A program made the position numbers and the translations under genes. Below are positions 1 to 7,766 of a stretch of DNA of 64,000 nt, one piece after another. The number at the start of each line of letters is the position of its first letter. The stretch's first letter is position 1. The stretch is from Roseovarius albus (GTDB lineage: Bacteria > Pseudomonadota > Alphaproteobacteria > Rhodobacterales > Rhodobacteraceae): positions 248,001-312,000 of the forward strand of contig NZ_FWFX01000003.1 in NCBI RefSeq assembly GCF_900172335.1, given 5' to 3'. The notes under the pieces are model-generated. The model worked only from the letters and a program-made list of their open reading frames with translations, was not told where the DNA came from and did no database searches.

Positions 1-155
1 AAATCGCCGACCCTTGCGGGCGGTCTGGCGATCGCGCGGCGGCCTGCGGCCTCGATTCCGCGCGGTGAGAACAAACCATCGCCAATCACATATCTTGCCT
101 GCGACGCTCATTCATCGCAACCTTCACCAAGTGACGCGCCAAACAGGACGATAGA

Positions 156-605
156 ATGACAATCCACACCGGCGGCTGCCAATGCGGCGCAGTGCGATAC
201 GAAATCTCCAGCGCGCCCCTTCTGGCCTATTGCTGCCACTGCACCGATTGCCAGCAGCAATCCAGCAGCGCTTTCGGTATGTCGGTCTGGTTTCCGGGCT
301 CTGCCTTCAAGCTGACGTCCGGCGCGCTCAAAACATGGGTCACACATGGCGAGAGTGGCAATCAAAAATCCTGCACGTTTTGCGCCGACTGCGGTACGAG
401 GATCTATCACGCCTTTCCCGATGAATCTGACACCCTCAGTGTCAAAGGCGGGTCCTTAGAACGGATCAAGGACATTACCCCAATTGCGCATATCTGGACC
501 AAGAGCGCCCAGCCTTGGCTCAAGAAGCGTCTGGCAGCAGAACACTGCTTTGAAACCGAGCCAGCAGATTTCGAGGGTCTGATCGCCGAGTTCCACAAGA
601 GCTGA
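156..605 (+). CDS. GFA-family (CENP-V/GFA zinc-binding) protein
   Basis: 149 residues, the usual size for the GFA (glutathione-dependent formaldehyde-activating enzyme-like) fold. The zinc ligands are visible in order: GGCQCGAVRY near the N terminus (C8 and C10), CCHCTDCQ around residues 27-33, and CTFCADCGTRIYH near residues 74-85. The family is a structural zinc fold. Only some members have been proposed to add glutathione to formaldehyde, so the substrate here is open. The gene stands alone: it converges on hmp with about 65 bp between stops, and what lies upstream is cut by the window edge. The first 155 bases hold no frame I can identify. The ATG at 156 is chosen because the GFA domain begins immediately after it. 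Confidence 0.85.
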   Translation: MTIHTGGCQCGAVRYEISSAPLLAYCCHCTDCQQQSSSAFGMSVWFPGSAFKLTSGALKTWVTHGESGNQKSCTFCADCGTRIYHAFPDESDTLSVKGGSLERIKDITPIAHIWTKSAQPWLKKRLAAEHCFETEPADFEGLIAEFHKS

Positions 606-669
606 GCGCAAAACACCCCGACCGCGGGCAAGCAACGCGGCCGGGATGTCTTTTGTTTTCGGCGTTTCC

Positions 670-1860
670 TTATGCCACGTCCAAATCGGACGCGGGCCCG
701 AAGAACTCAAAATGAATGCGCTCCTGCGGCACGCCAGCGGTTTTCAATCCATTCACCGCCATCACCATGAAGCCCTTTGGTCCGCAGATGTAATAATTGG
801 CCTGATCCACCGCCGTATTCGCCGCCAGCCAATCGGGCGAAATTCGCCCCTCCACGTCATAGTTGCTGGCTGCACGATCTGAGTCATTCGGAGTTTCAAA
901 GAATGTCACGCTGCGACCCGCCAGAGATTTCGCAATATCCCCCATCACCAACTGCGTGCCATCCACGGTCGCATGCAGATAAGTTGCAGACTGTCCCCGC
1001 TCCGCCAATGTCTCCAGCATCGACACCATTGGGGTCAGACCAACACCGGCCGACAACAAGACCACTTCGGACCCTGCAGTGTCCTTCAACATAAAATCAC
1101 CTGCAGGTGGTGCGACACGTAGTATCGTACCTTCATCGGCCTGTTCATGCAGCCAGCCTGAAACTGCGCCACCCGGTTCCCGCTTCACGGTGATGCGATA
1201 ATACTCACCATTTGGCTTGGACGAGATCGAGTAATTCCGCCGATGCCGCCCCACCCCGGGCAGATCAAAATCAAACGACAGGTACTGGCCCGGCTGGTGT
1301 CGCAGTACCGCCCTGCCATCCACCGGTTTCAGGATGAACGACATGACAGACCCGGACTCCTGCCGACGCTCAGAAATCCGGAACTCCCGCCAGCCTTCCC
1401 AGCCGCCATCAGCCTGCGCCTTGTCCTGATACAGCTGCTTTTCACGCCCGATCAGGATCCCCGCCAGGAACCAATAGGCCTCACCCCAGGCGCTCAAAAC
1501 CTCGTCTGTGGCCGCATCACCTAAAACATGCGCAATCGCGCCGATCAGCGCGTTGGCCACATGTTCGTAATGCTCTTCCTGAATCTGCAGCCCGACATGC
1601 TTGTTGGCGATCCGCTCAACCGCGCCGGCCAGCGCGCCCAGATTATCGATGTTCTTGGCATAGGCCAAAATCGCATTGGTCAGCGCCTCATGCTGCGGTG
1701 AACTGCCGCCCTGATGCGACTGGTTGAACAACACGCGGATCTCATCGTCCGCCAGCAGGCGCGCATACATTTCAGTCACGATGCTGCGCCCATGCGCCTC
1801 CAGTGCCGGCACGGTGGCCGTGACGATGGCCTTGGTGGATTCGCTGATACTCTGTGCCAT
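670..1860 (-). CDS. hmp: flavohemoglobin (nitric oxide dioxygenase)
   Basis: Converts NO plus O2 to nitrate using NAD(P)H in the cytoplasm, protecting against nitrosative stress. The 396 residues show the full three-domain plan. A globin domain covers about residues 1-140, with the proximal haem histidine at H88 in ANKHVGLQ. An FAD domain follows with RRNYSISS, then an NAD-binding domain with GVGLTPMVSML and the C-terminal FEFFGP signature. An in-frame upstream start would add 13 residues. I prefer the ATG at 1860 because GGAGAAG lies just before it and the globin family starts there. It is transcribed divergently from nsrR, the NO-sensing repressor that commonly controls hmp, with two similar palindromes between them. 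Confidence 0.95.
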   Translation of the reverse strand: MAQSISESTKAIVTATVPALEAHGRSIVTEMYARLLADDEIRVLFNQSHQGGSSPQHEALTNAILAYAKNIDNLGALAGAVERIANKHVGLQIQEEHYEHVANALIGAIAHVLGDAATDEVLSAWGEAYWFLAGILIGREKQLYQDKAQADGGWEGWREFRISERRQESGSVMSFILKPVDGRAVLRHQPGQYLSFDFDLPGVGRHRRNYSISSKPNGEYYRITVKREPGGAVSGWLHEQADEGTILRVAPPAGDFMLKDTAGSEVVLLSAGVGLTPMVSMLETLAERGQSATYLHATVDGTQLVMGDIAKSLAGRSVTFFETPNDSDRAASNYDVEGRISPDWLAANTAVDQANYYICGPKGFMVMAVNGLKTAGVPQERIHFEFFGPASDLDVA

Positions 1861-1896
1861 TGGCTTCTCCTTCGTTGTGGGTCGATTGCGATTAAT

Positions 1897-1954
1897 CATT
1901 CCGTTAAAATGAATGTATTATCGTGCAGCTTGAAACATTCAACCAAAATGAATA
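1897..1954. promoter_or_regulatory. two candidate NsrR operators between hmp and nsrR
   Basis: Two imperfect palindromes of the form CATTC-N9-GAAT lie at 1897-1915 and 1936-1954 in the divergent promoter region. Both contain AAAATGAAT in the same orientation, and their starts are 39 bp apart. NsrR sites in other proteobacteria are AT-rich dyads with a related half-site (AAGATGCATTT type), so NsrR is the natural candidate. Seen: the repeats. Inferred: the protein that binds them. Confidence 0.5.
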
Positions 1955-1978
1955 TTAAACCGCGACCGAGGGCCAATT

Positions 1979-2425
1979 ATGAAACTGAATCTTTCCACCG
2001 ATTACGCACTCAGAGTGTTGATTTTCTTAGGCTCAAAGCCTGATGAGTTGCACTCGATTGAGACATTGAGCCGCACCTATAATTTACCGCAAAGTTCACT
2101 GATGAAAGTGGTCAGCGAACTGGTCCGCCATGGCTATGTCAGCAGCACAAGGGGCCGCGCCGGGGGGATTCGCCTTGGCAAAGATCCAAGCGATATCAAC
2201 ATTGGCGATGTCGTCCGGGCGATGGACGAAAACCTCGACATCATCGACTGCACCAACTGCATTCTCGACCAGCGCTGCCGCCTCAAAGGTGTCCTGTCCG
2301 AGGCCACCGCCGCCTTCCTCAATGTGCTTAGCAGCTACAGCCTCGCCAATCTCATTTCGACAAAAGATGATTTCTTAGTGTTGTTTGCACTCCCGGAAAC
2401 TCCACAGCATTTGACCCAGAAATGA
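1979..2425 (+). CDS. nsrR: Rrf2-family transcriptional repressor, NsrR type
   Basis: 148-residue Rrf2-family regulator. Residues 1-60 form the winged helix, with the typical opening MKLNLSTDYALRVLIFL and the recognition segment LPQSSLMKVVSELVRHGYV. Three cysteines at C91, C94 and C100 (DCTNCILDQRC) match the Fe-S cluster-binding loop of this family. In NsrR the cluster reacts with NO and DNA binding is lost. Its position head-to-head with hmp supports NsrR over IscR or RirA. A damaged 3' copy of a close paralogue lies at 4486-4604. The gene is probably autoregulated through the shared upstream palindromes. Confidence 0.88.
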   Translation: MKLNLSTDYALRVLIFLGSKPDELHSIETLSRTYNLPQSSLMKVVSELVRHGYVSSTRGRAGGIRLGKDPSDINIGDVVRAMDENLDIIDCTNCILDQRCRLKGVLSEATAAFLNVLSSYSLANLISTKDDFLVLFALPETPQHLTQK

Positions 2426-2616
2426 AGATTCGCATGGTCAGTTCACAACGCGACCTTCCCGCTCACCAAACTACGAATACTAGCCATTCTAAGAACTACG
2501 GGTAAAATTGCGGTTCCAAATCCCCGATCTACAGAAAATCCAAATGAAATAGAGAATTTGGGTTGCGGGACGCTCTCATTTGATTTTCAAAGAGTCCATT
2601 GTTGCAGGAGATTAAT

Positions 2617-3030
2617 GTGGCCGATCCAAAAATTCATCCATTGGCACCGGAGCACATCCCATCCTATGTCGTGCAAGCGGACGGAAGTGATTTCCTCTTC
2701 AACTTCATGATCGTTTTCACCGTCGGGATGATCCTGCTGATCGGGGTCGCCTATTTCACCTTGCATTCCGTACCAGAAAAGATGGCACATGAATCCAATC
2801 ATCCCCAATTCCAGCTTGTGGGTATTTTGGCATTGCTCGCGCTGTTTACACACAATGGTTTGTTTTGGGTTGCCGCTATTCTTGTCGCCGGTTTTCAAAT
2901 TCCTGACCTTGCAGCACCTCTTAGATCGATTGCCGATGCAATCAGATCATTAAGACCGGTTCCACCACCTGAAAAGAGTGTGGATATAGAGCCTGCCGAC
3001 GTTCCTGAAACATCGACACAGGAGTCCTGA
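2617..3030 (+). CDS. DUF3302 inner-membrane protein (YiaW/YibI-like)
   Basis: 137 residues with two hydrophobic segments near residues 25-45 and 65-90. Between and after them LHSVPEKMAHESNHPQ and LLALFTHNGLFWVAAIL resemble the DUF3302 protein YiaW of E. coli, as I remember its sequence. The start is taken as GTG at 2617: AGGAG sits about 6 nt upstream, while the ATG two bases earlier is in another frame. The C-terminal tail is proline- and acid-rich and probably cytoplasmic. The HlyD-type gene starts 3 nt after its stop, and YiaW-YiaV is the same kind of pair in enterobacteria. The function of the pair is not established. Confidence 0.7.
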   Translation: MADPKIHPLAPEHIPSYVVQADGSDFLFNFMIVFTVGMILLIGVAYFTLHSVPEKMAHESNHPQFQLVGILALLALFTHNGLFWVAAILVAGFQIPDLAAPLRSIADAIRSLRPVPPPEKSVDIEPADVPETSTQES

Positions 3031-3033
3031 TTA

Positions 3034-4266
3034 ATGTTGGAAACAATGATGTGCGCTCTGATCACGGTGCTCCCTGATTTTCTGTTTCGGCGCTTTGTAC
3101 AAGGCAAACGGATCGGCTATGAGCTCACGCTGTTTACGATGTGGTATGAATTGCGTTGGGGTTTGACGGCCTGTGCAATTCTTGCGCTGACAGTCATCAC
3201 AACTCTGTTCTATTTTCACCCGGCCACTGGCAGCGTTGCTTCCTATTTCAGGACGGTTACCATTTTACCCCAAGTCGGCGGGCGAGTGTCTGAAATTTAT
3301 GTGAAAAACAACGAGCTGGTCACACTCGGCCAACCAATTTTCAGGCTTGAGGATTTCACTCAGCAAGCCCAAGTCGAAGCCGCCAATGCACAAATTGCCC
3401 AGGTTCAGGCCTCTCTCAAAGTTGCCAAGACCGATCTGGCCGAAGCAGATGCTGGCATTGCCGGTGCTAAAGCCTCGCTGGCGCAATCCGTCGAAGATTT
3501 AGAGCGCAATCAAACATTGCGCGACGAAGGCTCCAGTGCGGTGCGCCTTACTGAAATTGAACGCTTGGAAAACCTTGTTGCCGAAAGAGAAGCGCAAGTC
3601 GTTGCAGCTCAAGCGAACAAAGCCGCCGTAACGCAGCAGATAGAAGAACTCATCCCCGCCCAATTAACCAGTGCAGTTGCGCAATTGGATGCAGCGCATG
3701 CAGAACTGGACAAAACGGTCATCTATGCCGGCGTTACCGGCACCGTTGAACAATTCGGATTGCAAGTGGGCGACTATGTCAGCCCGCTTCTTCGCCCTGC
3801 CGGTATTATGGTGCCCTCAAATTCTGGTCGTGATCGCTTTCAGGCGGGGTTCAACCAGCTGTCCGCTCAGGTCATTAAACCCGGCATGGTGGGGGAGTTG
3901 GGCTGCATGACACGTCCCTTCAAGGTGATCCCAGTGGTTGTCGTCAATGTTCAGGATGTCATTCCATCCGGGCAAATTCGACCAAGCGACGAATTGCGCG
4001 ATCCGCAAAGAAATGTGACCCCCGGATCAATCACCGTCTACATGGAACCGCTCTATGAAGGGGGCGCAGACCATATTCCGCCCGGCAGCAATTGTCTGGC
4101 GAATGTTTATACTGACAACCACAAGGCGCTGGAAGAAGAAAACTTAGGCTTTTGGGATAAAGCATTCCTGCATGTCGTCGATACCATCGGTGTGGTCCAT
4201 GCCGCAGGCCTACGGCTCAGACTGATCCTCATGCCGGTGAACACATTGGTTCTCAGCGGACACTAA
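3034..4266 (+). CDS. HlyD-family membrane fusion protein (YiaV/YibH-like)
   Basis: 410-residue periplasmic adaptor-type protein. One membrane segment lies around residues 45-65 (ACAILALTVITTLFYF). A lipoyl-like half follows (PQVGGRVSEIYVKNNELV), then a long alanine- and glutamine-rich coiled coil over about residues 105-225, and the second half-motif VIYAGVTGTVEQFGLQVGDYV. This is the order expected of HlyD/EmrA-like proteins. No ABC or MFS exporter and no outer-membrane channel is adjacent; the only partner is the DUF3302 protein 3 nt upstream. A weak hairpin (GTTCCA/TGGAAC, 4280-4296) follows the stop. The cargo is unknown. Confidence 0.85.
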   Translation: MLETMMCALITVLPDFLFRRFVQGKRIGYELTLFTMWYELRWGLTACAILALTVITTLFYFHPATGSVASYFRTVTILPQVGGRVSEIYVKNNELVTLGQPIFRLEDFTQQAQVEAANAQIAQVQASLKVAKTDLAEADAGIAGAKASLAQSVEDLERNQTLRDEGSSAVRLTEIERLENLVAEREAQVVAAQANKAAVTQQIEELIPAQLTSAVAQLDAAHAELDKTVIYAGVTGTVEQFGLQVGDYVSPLLRPAGIMVPSNSGRDRFQAGFNQLSAQVIKPGMVGELGCMTRPFKVIPVVVVNVQDVIPSGQIRPSDELRDPQRNVTPGSITVYMEPLYEGGADHIPPGSNCLANVYTDNHKALEEENLGFWDKAFLHVVDTIGVVHAAGLRLRLILMPVNTLVLSGH

Positions 4267-4337
4267 AACAGTGTTCGCAGTTCCATTTTATGGAACCTTC
4301 GATTCAATAAACTGTTGGTGGCGAGAGCGGAGACGCT

Positions 4338-4460
4338 TTAATCGACTTCCAACTTGATCCGCAGTTCGCGCAAAATTGGCAGGGTCGCACACACGCGACC
4401 TTCGCCCAGCTCATTCACCAGATCACCAATCATGGAGGCCATGACTGACAGCGCCGCGAT
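4338..4460 (-). pseudogene. 3' fragment of a marR paralogue
   Basis: The reverse strand encodes about 38 residues ending in a stop that are nearly identical to the C terminus of the intact MarR gene at 7323-7766. MIGDLVNELGEGRV and ATLPILRELRIKLE are shared, with only a few substitutions (A to V, P to S, R to C, and the last two residues). The similarity stops at about 4457-4460, before the winged-helix part, and there is no start codon or upstream half. It is a gene fragment, not a functional gene. Confidence 0.8.
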
Positions 4461-4485
4461 CTGGAAAATGCCTTTTCCAAGGCTC

Positions 4486-4604
4486 CCGTCCCCTTCTTCA
4501 AAGTGCTCTGCAGCTAAGGCTTCGCAGATTTGATTGCGACAAGAGACGACTTTCTTTCTCTGTTTGTGCTTCCCGGAACGTCACAGGACACAAAACGGAA
4601 GTAG
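4486..4604 (+). pseudogene. 3' fragment of an nsrR paralogue
   Basis: The forward strand encodes FFKVLCS, then an in-frame TAA, then FADLIATRDDFLSLFVLPG and a final stop at 4602-4604. This aligns with the end of the intact NsrR gene at 1979-2425 (LNVLSSYSLANL, then ISTKDDFLVLFALPE). The TAA replaces a tyrosine codon. The Fe-S loop and DNA-binding half are missing. It lies back-to-back with the marR fragment: both keep their 3' ends, and both lose similarity in the 25 bp between them. Confidence 0.75.
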
Positions 4605-4640
4605 CGATGTCCGGTTCGTGCTCGATATGCGAATGCGCTA

Positions 4641-5564
4641 TTACCACTGGATCTTTTGACATGCAGATTTGACCAAACGTCTAAACCATTGATGGGCAGG
4701 GTCCTTTGTAAAGCGTTCGTGCCAGATTTGTGAGACTGTGAAGGAAGGTGTCTGGAGTTCATCAGGCAGCGACATAACTTGGAGCTCACTAGTCATCACC
4801 TGTTGGGCGAGTCGCTCTGGAACAGTGATGATCAAATCCGTGGGCGAGATTACTGCGCTAATAGTCATAAACTGCGTAATTCTAAGAGCTATCGTTCGTT
4901 TGAGGTCGTGTTCTTGCAACACATCGTCAATCCTGCCACCGCCTCTACCTGTGATGCTTAGCTGGGCATGTGCCGAGGCCGAATAACCTTCAAGGCTCAT
5001 ACCGTCTACGATCAGCGGGTGCTCCTTGCGCATCAGGCAGACTTGGCGGTCTTCGAATAAAGACTGTGAAGCAACATTGTAGAGAGTCGGGCCGTCATCG
5101 ACGACACCAAATCCTAGCGATATTTTACCTTCACACATATCCGAAATACCTGTCGCTGAGAGGTTTTCTAAGTCGATCTGAACTTGCGGTGCCAGTTTGA
5201 ATACCTGCCCAAGGACCGTTGGCATGATCATTTGTGCAATGTAGTCGGGTGCCATGATGCGGAAGTGGTCCTGCGCGTTAGATGGATCAAACACATGCGG
5301 TTTGAAGACATGGTATACCTGCGCTAGCGCGTCTCGAACGGGAGTACGAAGTGCCTCGCCGCGAGGAGTCAAAACCATTCCCCGGCCCGAACGAATAAGC
5401 AAGGGGTCCTTTATTGTATATTGTAGGCGGTTGAGCGCGCGACTCATGGCGGGCTGTGAGAGGTTAGTAAGCTCTGCGGCTTTGGTCACACTTTCTGTTT
5501 CCAATAAGGCATCGAGAGCCTTCAAGAGGTTTAGGTCGATGTTAGAAACATTCACTTGGTGCAT
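4641..5564 (-). CDS. LysR-family transcriptional regulator
   Basis: 307 residues, standard LysR length. The N-terminal winged helix (residues about 8-66) has LDALLETESVTKAAELTNLSQ followed by PAMSRALNRLQ and DPLLIRSGRGMVLT. The rest is the two-lobed effector-binding domain (from about residue 95), with no informative specificity motif. It resembles the NodD/LinR-like branch, which often controls a neighbouring catabolic or redox gene. It is divergent from the NmrA-type gene at 5654, which is its likely target. The surrounding DNA looks more AT-rich than the core genes further right, consistent with an accessory region. Confidence 0.9.
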   Translation of the reverse strand: MHQVNVSNIDLNLLKALDALLETESVTKAAELTNLSQPAMSRALNRLQYTIKDPLLIRSGRGMVLTPRGEALRTPVRDALAQVYHVFKPHVFDPSNAQDHFRIMAPDYIAQMIMPTVLGQVFKLAPQVQIDLENLSATGISDMCEGKISLGFGVVDDGPTLYNVASQSLFEDRQVCLMRKEHPLIVDGMSLEGYSASAHAQLSITGRGGGRIDDVLQEHDLKRTIALRITQFMTISAVISPTDLIITVPERLAQQVMTSELQVMSLPDELQTPSFTVSQIWHERFTKDPAHQWFRRLVKSACQKIQW

Positions 5565-5584
5565 GTATTATATATAAAACATGC
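5561..5584. promoter_or_regulatory. inverted repeat in the LysR/NmrA divergent promoter
   Basis: GCATGT at 5561-5566 and ACATGC at 5579-5584 form a dyad around a 12-nt AT-rich spacer that looks like a -10 element. The dyad covers the start codon of the LysR gene. LysR proteins usually bind a T-N11-A dyad in such divergent intervals and repress themselves, so this is a plausible autoregulatory site. Confidence 0.4.
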
Positions 5585-5653
5585 ATTAGAGTAATTCAAT
5601 GATTGCTCCTAGATTTGGCCCATCACATTCACACCAAACAAGGAGAAATCATC

Positions 5654-6517
5654 ATGTTTGTCATTTCAGGAGTTACCGGAAACACAGGTTCCGTTGCCGC
5701 TCAATCTCTCATCGACCAAGGTCATCCTGTTCGTGTCATCGTGCGCTCTGAAGAAAAAGGCACGCCCTGGAAGGCAAAGGGGGCAGAAGTCTCCGTCGCT
5801 GAGATCATGGACATCGACGCAATGACCAAAGCACTTGAAGGGGCCAGCGGCGCTTATTTTCTGTTGCCGCCTGACCTCACGAACGAGGACTTCCTAGGCG
5901 ACAGTCTCAAGCGAGCAGAAGCGATTGTTGAAGCCGCGAAAGCAGCGCGCCTACCGCATGCCGTCATTCTTTCGTCAGTTGGCGCGCAACACGGTGACAA
6001 GGTCGGCCCGATATCCACAATCGGCCAAATGGAGAGGCTGTTCGTTGCAACTAACATTCCTCTGAGTGCTGTTCGACCAGCCTATTTCCTTGAGAATATC
6101 AACGACCTGATGCCGGCAGTGCTTCAGGATGGCGTTTATCCCAGTATGATTCTGCCGCTGGATCACAAGATTGATATGGTCGCAACAAAGGACATTGGAT
6201 TGACGGTGGCCGATGCATTGATCAATCCACCTGCCGTTCCACACCGTGTGATTGAGCTCAAAGGTGCCAAACAGTATTCCGCAAAAGACATTGCCGCCGC
6301 GCTTTCCAAATCTCTGGGCCGCCAAATCACCCCAGTCCCGGTACCACAGGAAGCTTGGGTCGACACGTTCAAACAAAGCGGGCTTTCCCAGCAGTCGGCC
6401 GAAACCATGGCGGAGATGCACGAGAACATAAACAACGGGCGCATCGAATTTCTGGATCCAAATGCCAGAAAGGCAGGCGTCGACTTGGCAAGCTTTATCG
6501 AAAAATTGGTCGCATAG
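5654..6517 (+). CDS. NmrA-like NAD(P)-binding protein
   Basis: 287 residues with an N-terminal Rossmann fold: the dinucleotide motif GVTGNTGS starts at about residue 6, right after the first strand. RSEEKGTPW occupies the NADP-specificity region. Later segments LPPDL and ILSSVGAQ match the NmrA/QOR2 atypical short-chain dehydrogenase group. Members range from redox-sensing regulators to NAD(P)H quinone reductases, and the catalytic Tyr-x3-Lys of classical enzymes is not evident. The start at ATG 5654 follows AGGAGA; an upstream in-frame start would add residues unlike the family. Probably controlled by the divergent LysR protein. Confidence 0.85.
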   Translation: MFVISGVTGNTGSVAAQSLIDQGHPVRVIVRSEEKGTPWKAKGAEVSVAEIMDIDAMTKALEGASGAYFLLPPDLTNEDFLGDSLKRAEAIVEAAKAARLPHAVILSSVGAQHGDKVGPISTIGQMERLFVATNIPLSAVRPAYFLENINDLMPAVLQDGVYPSMILPLDHKIDMVATKDIGLTVADALINPPAVPHRVIELKGAKQYSAKDIAAALSKSLGRQITPVPVPQEAWVDTFKQSGLSQQSAETMAEMHENINNGRIEFLDPNARKAGVDLASFIEKLVA

Positions 6518-6692
6518 ACCTACCGGCTAGAGAAGGCTCCGCTTGTATCGTCCAGCGGGGTCATCCCGCCTGCTCAGCCCAAGTAGTGATGCGATGTCAT
6601 AGCATCGGGCTAACTTGTTTCCCAAGATTAAATTCTGGGACGTCACCTGCGAATTGTAGGGGCATGAAAGAAATTTTAACGGAGGCGTAGTT

Positions 6693-7187
6693 ATGGAATT
6701 ACTTCAACTGGCAGTCCTAATTTCTGCTCTGCTTTGCTCGCTGGTTGCGGGTTTCGTGCTCTGCTTTGCAATCATCGTCATGCCCGGCATCAAAACGCTT
6801 GGCATCCGTGATTTCTTCAAATCCTTCAAAGCAATGGATCGTATAATTCAGAACAATCAGCCATTTTTTATGGTAGTCTGGCTCGGTTCAACGTTGACAC
6901 TTGTCACATCCACCATGCTGGGTATCTGGCGACTGGAAGGCCCCGACCTCAGCCTCCTGATTTTCGCCTGCGTGATGTACCTACTTGGCGTTCATCTACC
7001 AACGATTACTATCAATATCCCACTCAACAACCGTCTCCAGTCTCTCGATCTCGACGCGACAATGGAATCCGAGTTGCATGAAATTGCAGAATTGTTTGAG
7101 TCTCACTGGTTGCGCTGGAACACCATTCGGACGGTGGTTGCGACGCTAACAACCTTGATGTTGCTTGTGTTGCTCCTCAGGCTTTGA
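6693..7187 (+). CDS. DUF1772 (anthrone oxygenase-like) membrane protein
   Basis: 164 residues with four predicted membrane helices, at about residues 7-30, 57-77, 85-105 and 142-162. A polar loop carries GIKTLGIRDFFKSFKAMDRIIQNNQP, written here as two parts of one conserved loop, and the segment THLPTITINIPLNN-like (VHLPTITINIPLNN) is the recognisable DUF1772 signature. GGAGG precedes the ATG at 6693. DUF1772 relates to fungal anthrone oxygenases, but most bacterial members have no tested activity. It follows the NmrA-type gene by 175 bp in the same orientation, and the two often travel together in proteobacteria. Confidence 0.75.
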   Translation: MELLQLAVLISALLCSLVAGFVLCFAIIVMPGIKTLGIRDFFKSFKAMDRIIQNNQPFFMVVWLGSTLTLVTSTMLGIWRLEGPDLSLLIFACVMYLLGVHLPTITINIPLNNRLQSLDLDATMESELHEIAELFESHWLRWNTIRTVVATLTTLMLLVLLLRL

Positions 7188-7322
7188 CGAAATATTTCAA
7201 GAGTTAGGCGTCAACTTCGATGGTGCATATTCCTTAGTATGGTTAGCACAAGCGGGCATTCAATATTTAACATGACTGTTCCGCTTGGGGCTCGGAGCAG
7301 ACATTCAAGGCCCTATCTAAGC

Positions 7323-7766
7323 TTACTCGTCTTCGAGCTTGATCCGTAGTTCTCGCAAAATTGGTAGCGTAGCACGCACCCGGCCTTCGCCCAGCTCATT
7401 CACCAGATCACCAATCATTGGGGCCATGGCAGATAACGCTGCCTCGCGCGCTTGCCGTCCGGCTGGGCTGATGGCAATTTTTTTGCGTCGGGCATCGTCC
7501 CAATCGGGGCGGATGTGGATATAACCTGCCCATTCCAGCTTGCTCAGCGTGTTGGTCATCGCACCGCGTGTGACGTGAAAGCTCTTGGCCAGTTGCGCCG
7601 GGCTGCGTTCATCCTTGGCCCGTGCCAGATGGTTCAGCACTGAAAAATGCGAGATTTCCATGCCCTTGGGCAGCACCCGGCTCAGACGGCTGCGGATCAG
7701 CTGCTCATTGGTCATGATCTCGCTAAACAGCGCAACCGCCAGAGAATTTTCAACAGTATCGTTCAT
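7323..7766 (-). CDS. MarR-family transcriptional regulator
   Basis: 147 residues with the MarR winged helix in the middle: RSPAQLAKSFHVTRGAMTN is the recognition region and IHIRPDWDDARRKKIAIS the wing. The start is ATG 7766, which overlaps the upstream gene's stop as TGATG, so it is translationally coupled to the nitrilase-family gene. Last gene of the comF-grx-nitrilase-marR string. The same arrangement in related genomes suggests a housekeeping rather than an antibiotic role. A diverged copy of its last 38 codons lies at 4338-4460. Confidence 0.9.
   Translation of the reverse strand: MNDTVENSLAVALFSEIMTNEQLIRSRLSRVLPKGMEISHFSVLNHLARAKDERSPAQLAKSFHVTRGAMTNTLSKLEWAGYIHIRPDWDDARRKKIAISPAGRQAREAALSAMAPMIGDLVNELGEGRVRATLPILRELRIKLEDE

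Noticed and set aside
1..155. Possible end of a gene entering from the left edge
   Set aside because: Frame 1 stays open to a stop at 156-158 and frame 3 ends near 69, but neither shows a recognisable C terminus.
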